A stretch of 7,439 nt of DNA from NCBI GenBank assembly GCA_003517285.1, contig DPAW01000355.1, positions 1 through 7,439 on the forward strand. Direction: 5' to 3'. This document shows, piece by piece, positions 6,714 to 7,439 of the stretch. How positions within the stretch are numbered: the stretch's first letter is position 1; every line of letters starts with the position of its first letter. Origin of the DNA: Verrucomicrobiales bacterium (GTDB lineage Bacteria > Verrucomicrobiota > Verrucomicrobiia > Limisphaerales > UBA1100). The notes under the pieces are model-generated. The model did no database searches. It worked only from the letters and a program-made list of their open reading frames with translations, and was not told the origin of the DNA. The translations under genes and the position numbers were made by a program.

Positions 6714-6748
6714 CGGCGTTACTTTAGCGTGTTCGCTTGCGTTGTCAA
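6714..6748 (-). promoter_or_regulatory. Promoter of tRNA-Gly
   Basis: On the minus strand a perfect -35 TTGACA (6743-6748) and a -10 TAAAGT (6721-6726, 4 of 6) are separated by 16 nt. The predicted start near 6714 leaves only a few leader bases before the mature tRNA 5' end at 6711. It lies just upstream of the divergent pyrC start, so the two genes share a control region of about 62 bp. Confidence 0.7.
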
Positions 6749-6773
6749 TCGGGCAGCGGGTATGGTGGCACCA

Positions 6774-7439
6774 ATGAGTTTGGTGCTGCTTCAAGGCGGG
6801 CGTGTGGTAGATCCTACCAATAACCGCGACGAAATCGCGGATGTGCTTCTTTCCGATGGGAAAATTCAATCTATTGCCCCAGATCTCATGACACCGGATG
6901 GTACAGAGGTGATCGATTGTCAGGGCCAGGTGGTTTGCCCCGGCCTGATTGATCTGCATGTGCATTTTCGCGAACCTGGCCAAACGGCCAAGGAAGACAT
7001 CGCCACTGGCGCGGCCGCAGCGGCCACCGGCGGGTTCACCACGGTCGTCTGCATGCCCAACACCACCCCCACTATCGACAACCCGGCCACGGTAAAGTTG
7101 ATTCAGGAACGCGCCGCCGCAGCGGCTCCGGTGAATGTCTACGTCACCGGCACCATCACGCTGGGGATCGCTGGAGAAGAACTTTCGCCCATCGGCTCAC
7201 TCAAAGATGCCGGCGTTGTGGCCATCACCGATGACGGCAAGTGCGTGCAAAACAACGAACTAATGCGGCGCGCCCTAGAGTATGCCGGCATGTTCGATCT
7301 GCCGGTCATGGATCATTGCCAGGATTATTCTATCGTAACAGACGGCGTTATGCACGAAGGCTACTGGAGCACCAATCTTGGACTCAAAGGCTGGCCGGCA
7401 GCTGGCGAGGATTTGATTGTCGCACGCAATATTGAGTTG
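6774..7439 (+). CDS. pyrC: Dihydroorotase, N-terminal part (runs off the right edge)
   Basis: Amidohydrolase that interconverts N-carbamoyl-aspartate and dihydroorotate, the third step of de novo pyrimidine synthesis, in the cytoplasm. The 222 codons up to the edge are open. They show LIDLHVHFREPG (58-69) with zinc ligands H62 and H64 and substrate Arg66, and GFTTVVCMPNTTPTIDN (87-103) with the substrate-binding Asn96. They also show ITDDG (151-155) with the bridging-metal Asp position, and MDHCQD (179-184) with His181 as metal ligand. These match the type I dihydroorotases (about 420-430 residues); the C-terminal part with the catalytic Asp is outside. The ATG at 6774 has GGTGG six bases upstream. 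An in-frame ATG at 6762 would add MVAP and cannot be excluded. An inactive PyrC-like partner is unlikely because both HxH residues are intact. The gene is GC-rich, unlike the transferase and prepilin-like genes. Confidence 0.95.
   Translation, partial: MSLVLLQGGRVVDPTNNRDEIADVLLSDGKIQSIAPDLMTPDGTEVIDCQGQVVCPGLIDLHVHFREPGQTAKEDIATGAAAAATGGFTTVVCMPNTTPTIDNPATVKLIQERAAAAAPVNVYVTGTITLGIAGEELSPIGSLKDAGVVAITDDGKCVQNNELMRRALEYAGMFDLPVMDHCQDYSIVTDGVMHEGYWSTNLGLKGWPAAGEDLIVARNIEL

Noticed and set aside
6702..6983. 93-codon minus-strand frame across the tRNA end and the pyrC start
   Set aside because: It overlaps the tRNA acceptor end and the dihydroorotase coding sequence, and shows no family features.

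Overview
The window looks like a chromosomal segment from a bacterium of the Planctomycetota-Verrucomicrobiota-Chlamydiota group, most likely Verrucomicrobiota. The main reason is the stand-alone prepilin-like protein, with the FTLIELLVV start, the [12 protein letters not shown] continuation and a degenerate H-X9-DG-like motif, a style very common there. The association of PIG-L, NagB-like and Gfo/Idh/MocA genes also fits. This placement comes from recognised protein style, not from a search. No phage, transposon, CRISPR or plasmid signature was seen.

Layout. From 4802 down to the left edge, five genes lie head to tail on the minus strand. They are a Gfo/Idh/MocA oxidoreductase, a PIG-L/LmbE deacetylase, a divergent NagB-like protein, seryl-tRNA synthetase (serS), and the first 224 residues of glycogen synthase (glgA), which runs off the left edge. 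Gaps are 5 nt, 2 nt, 51 nt and 2 nt. The 51-nt gap before serS holds a perfect TATAAT placed so that the serS message would be leaderless. This suggests two transcription units: oxidoreductase, PIG-L and NagB-like; then serS and glgA. At 4862-5455 a DUF2064/TIGR04282 transferase is read rightwards, divergent from the oxidoreductase. Its stop overlaps that of a convergent prepilin-like gene (5452-6306, minus). A 316-nt gene-free stretch follows. Then come a tRNA-Gly(TCC) gene on the minus strand (6638-6711) with a good promoter, and a divergent dihydroorotase gene (pyrC, from 6774) cut by the right edge.

Function. The oxidoreductase, deacetylase and NagB-like trio looks like an amino-sugar processing module: oxidation, N-deacetylation, then a NagB-fold step. 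The NagB-like member has lost recognisable parts of the classical active site and phosphate loop, so its true reaction is open; this is the most interesting part of the window. serS, tRNA-Gly and pyrC are housekeeping genes, and glgA makes storage glycogen. The transferase and prepilin-like genes are visibly more AT-rich than serS and the amino-sugar genes.
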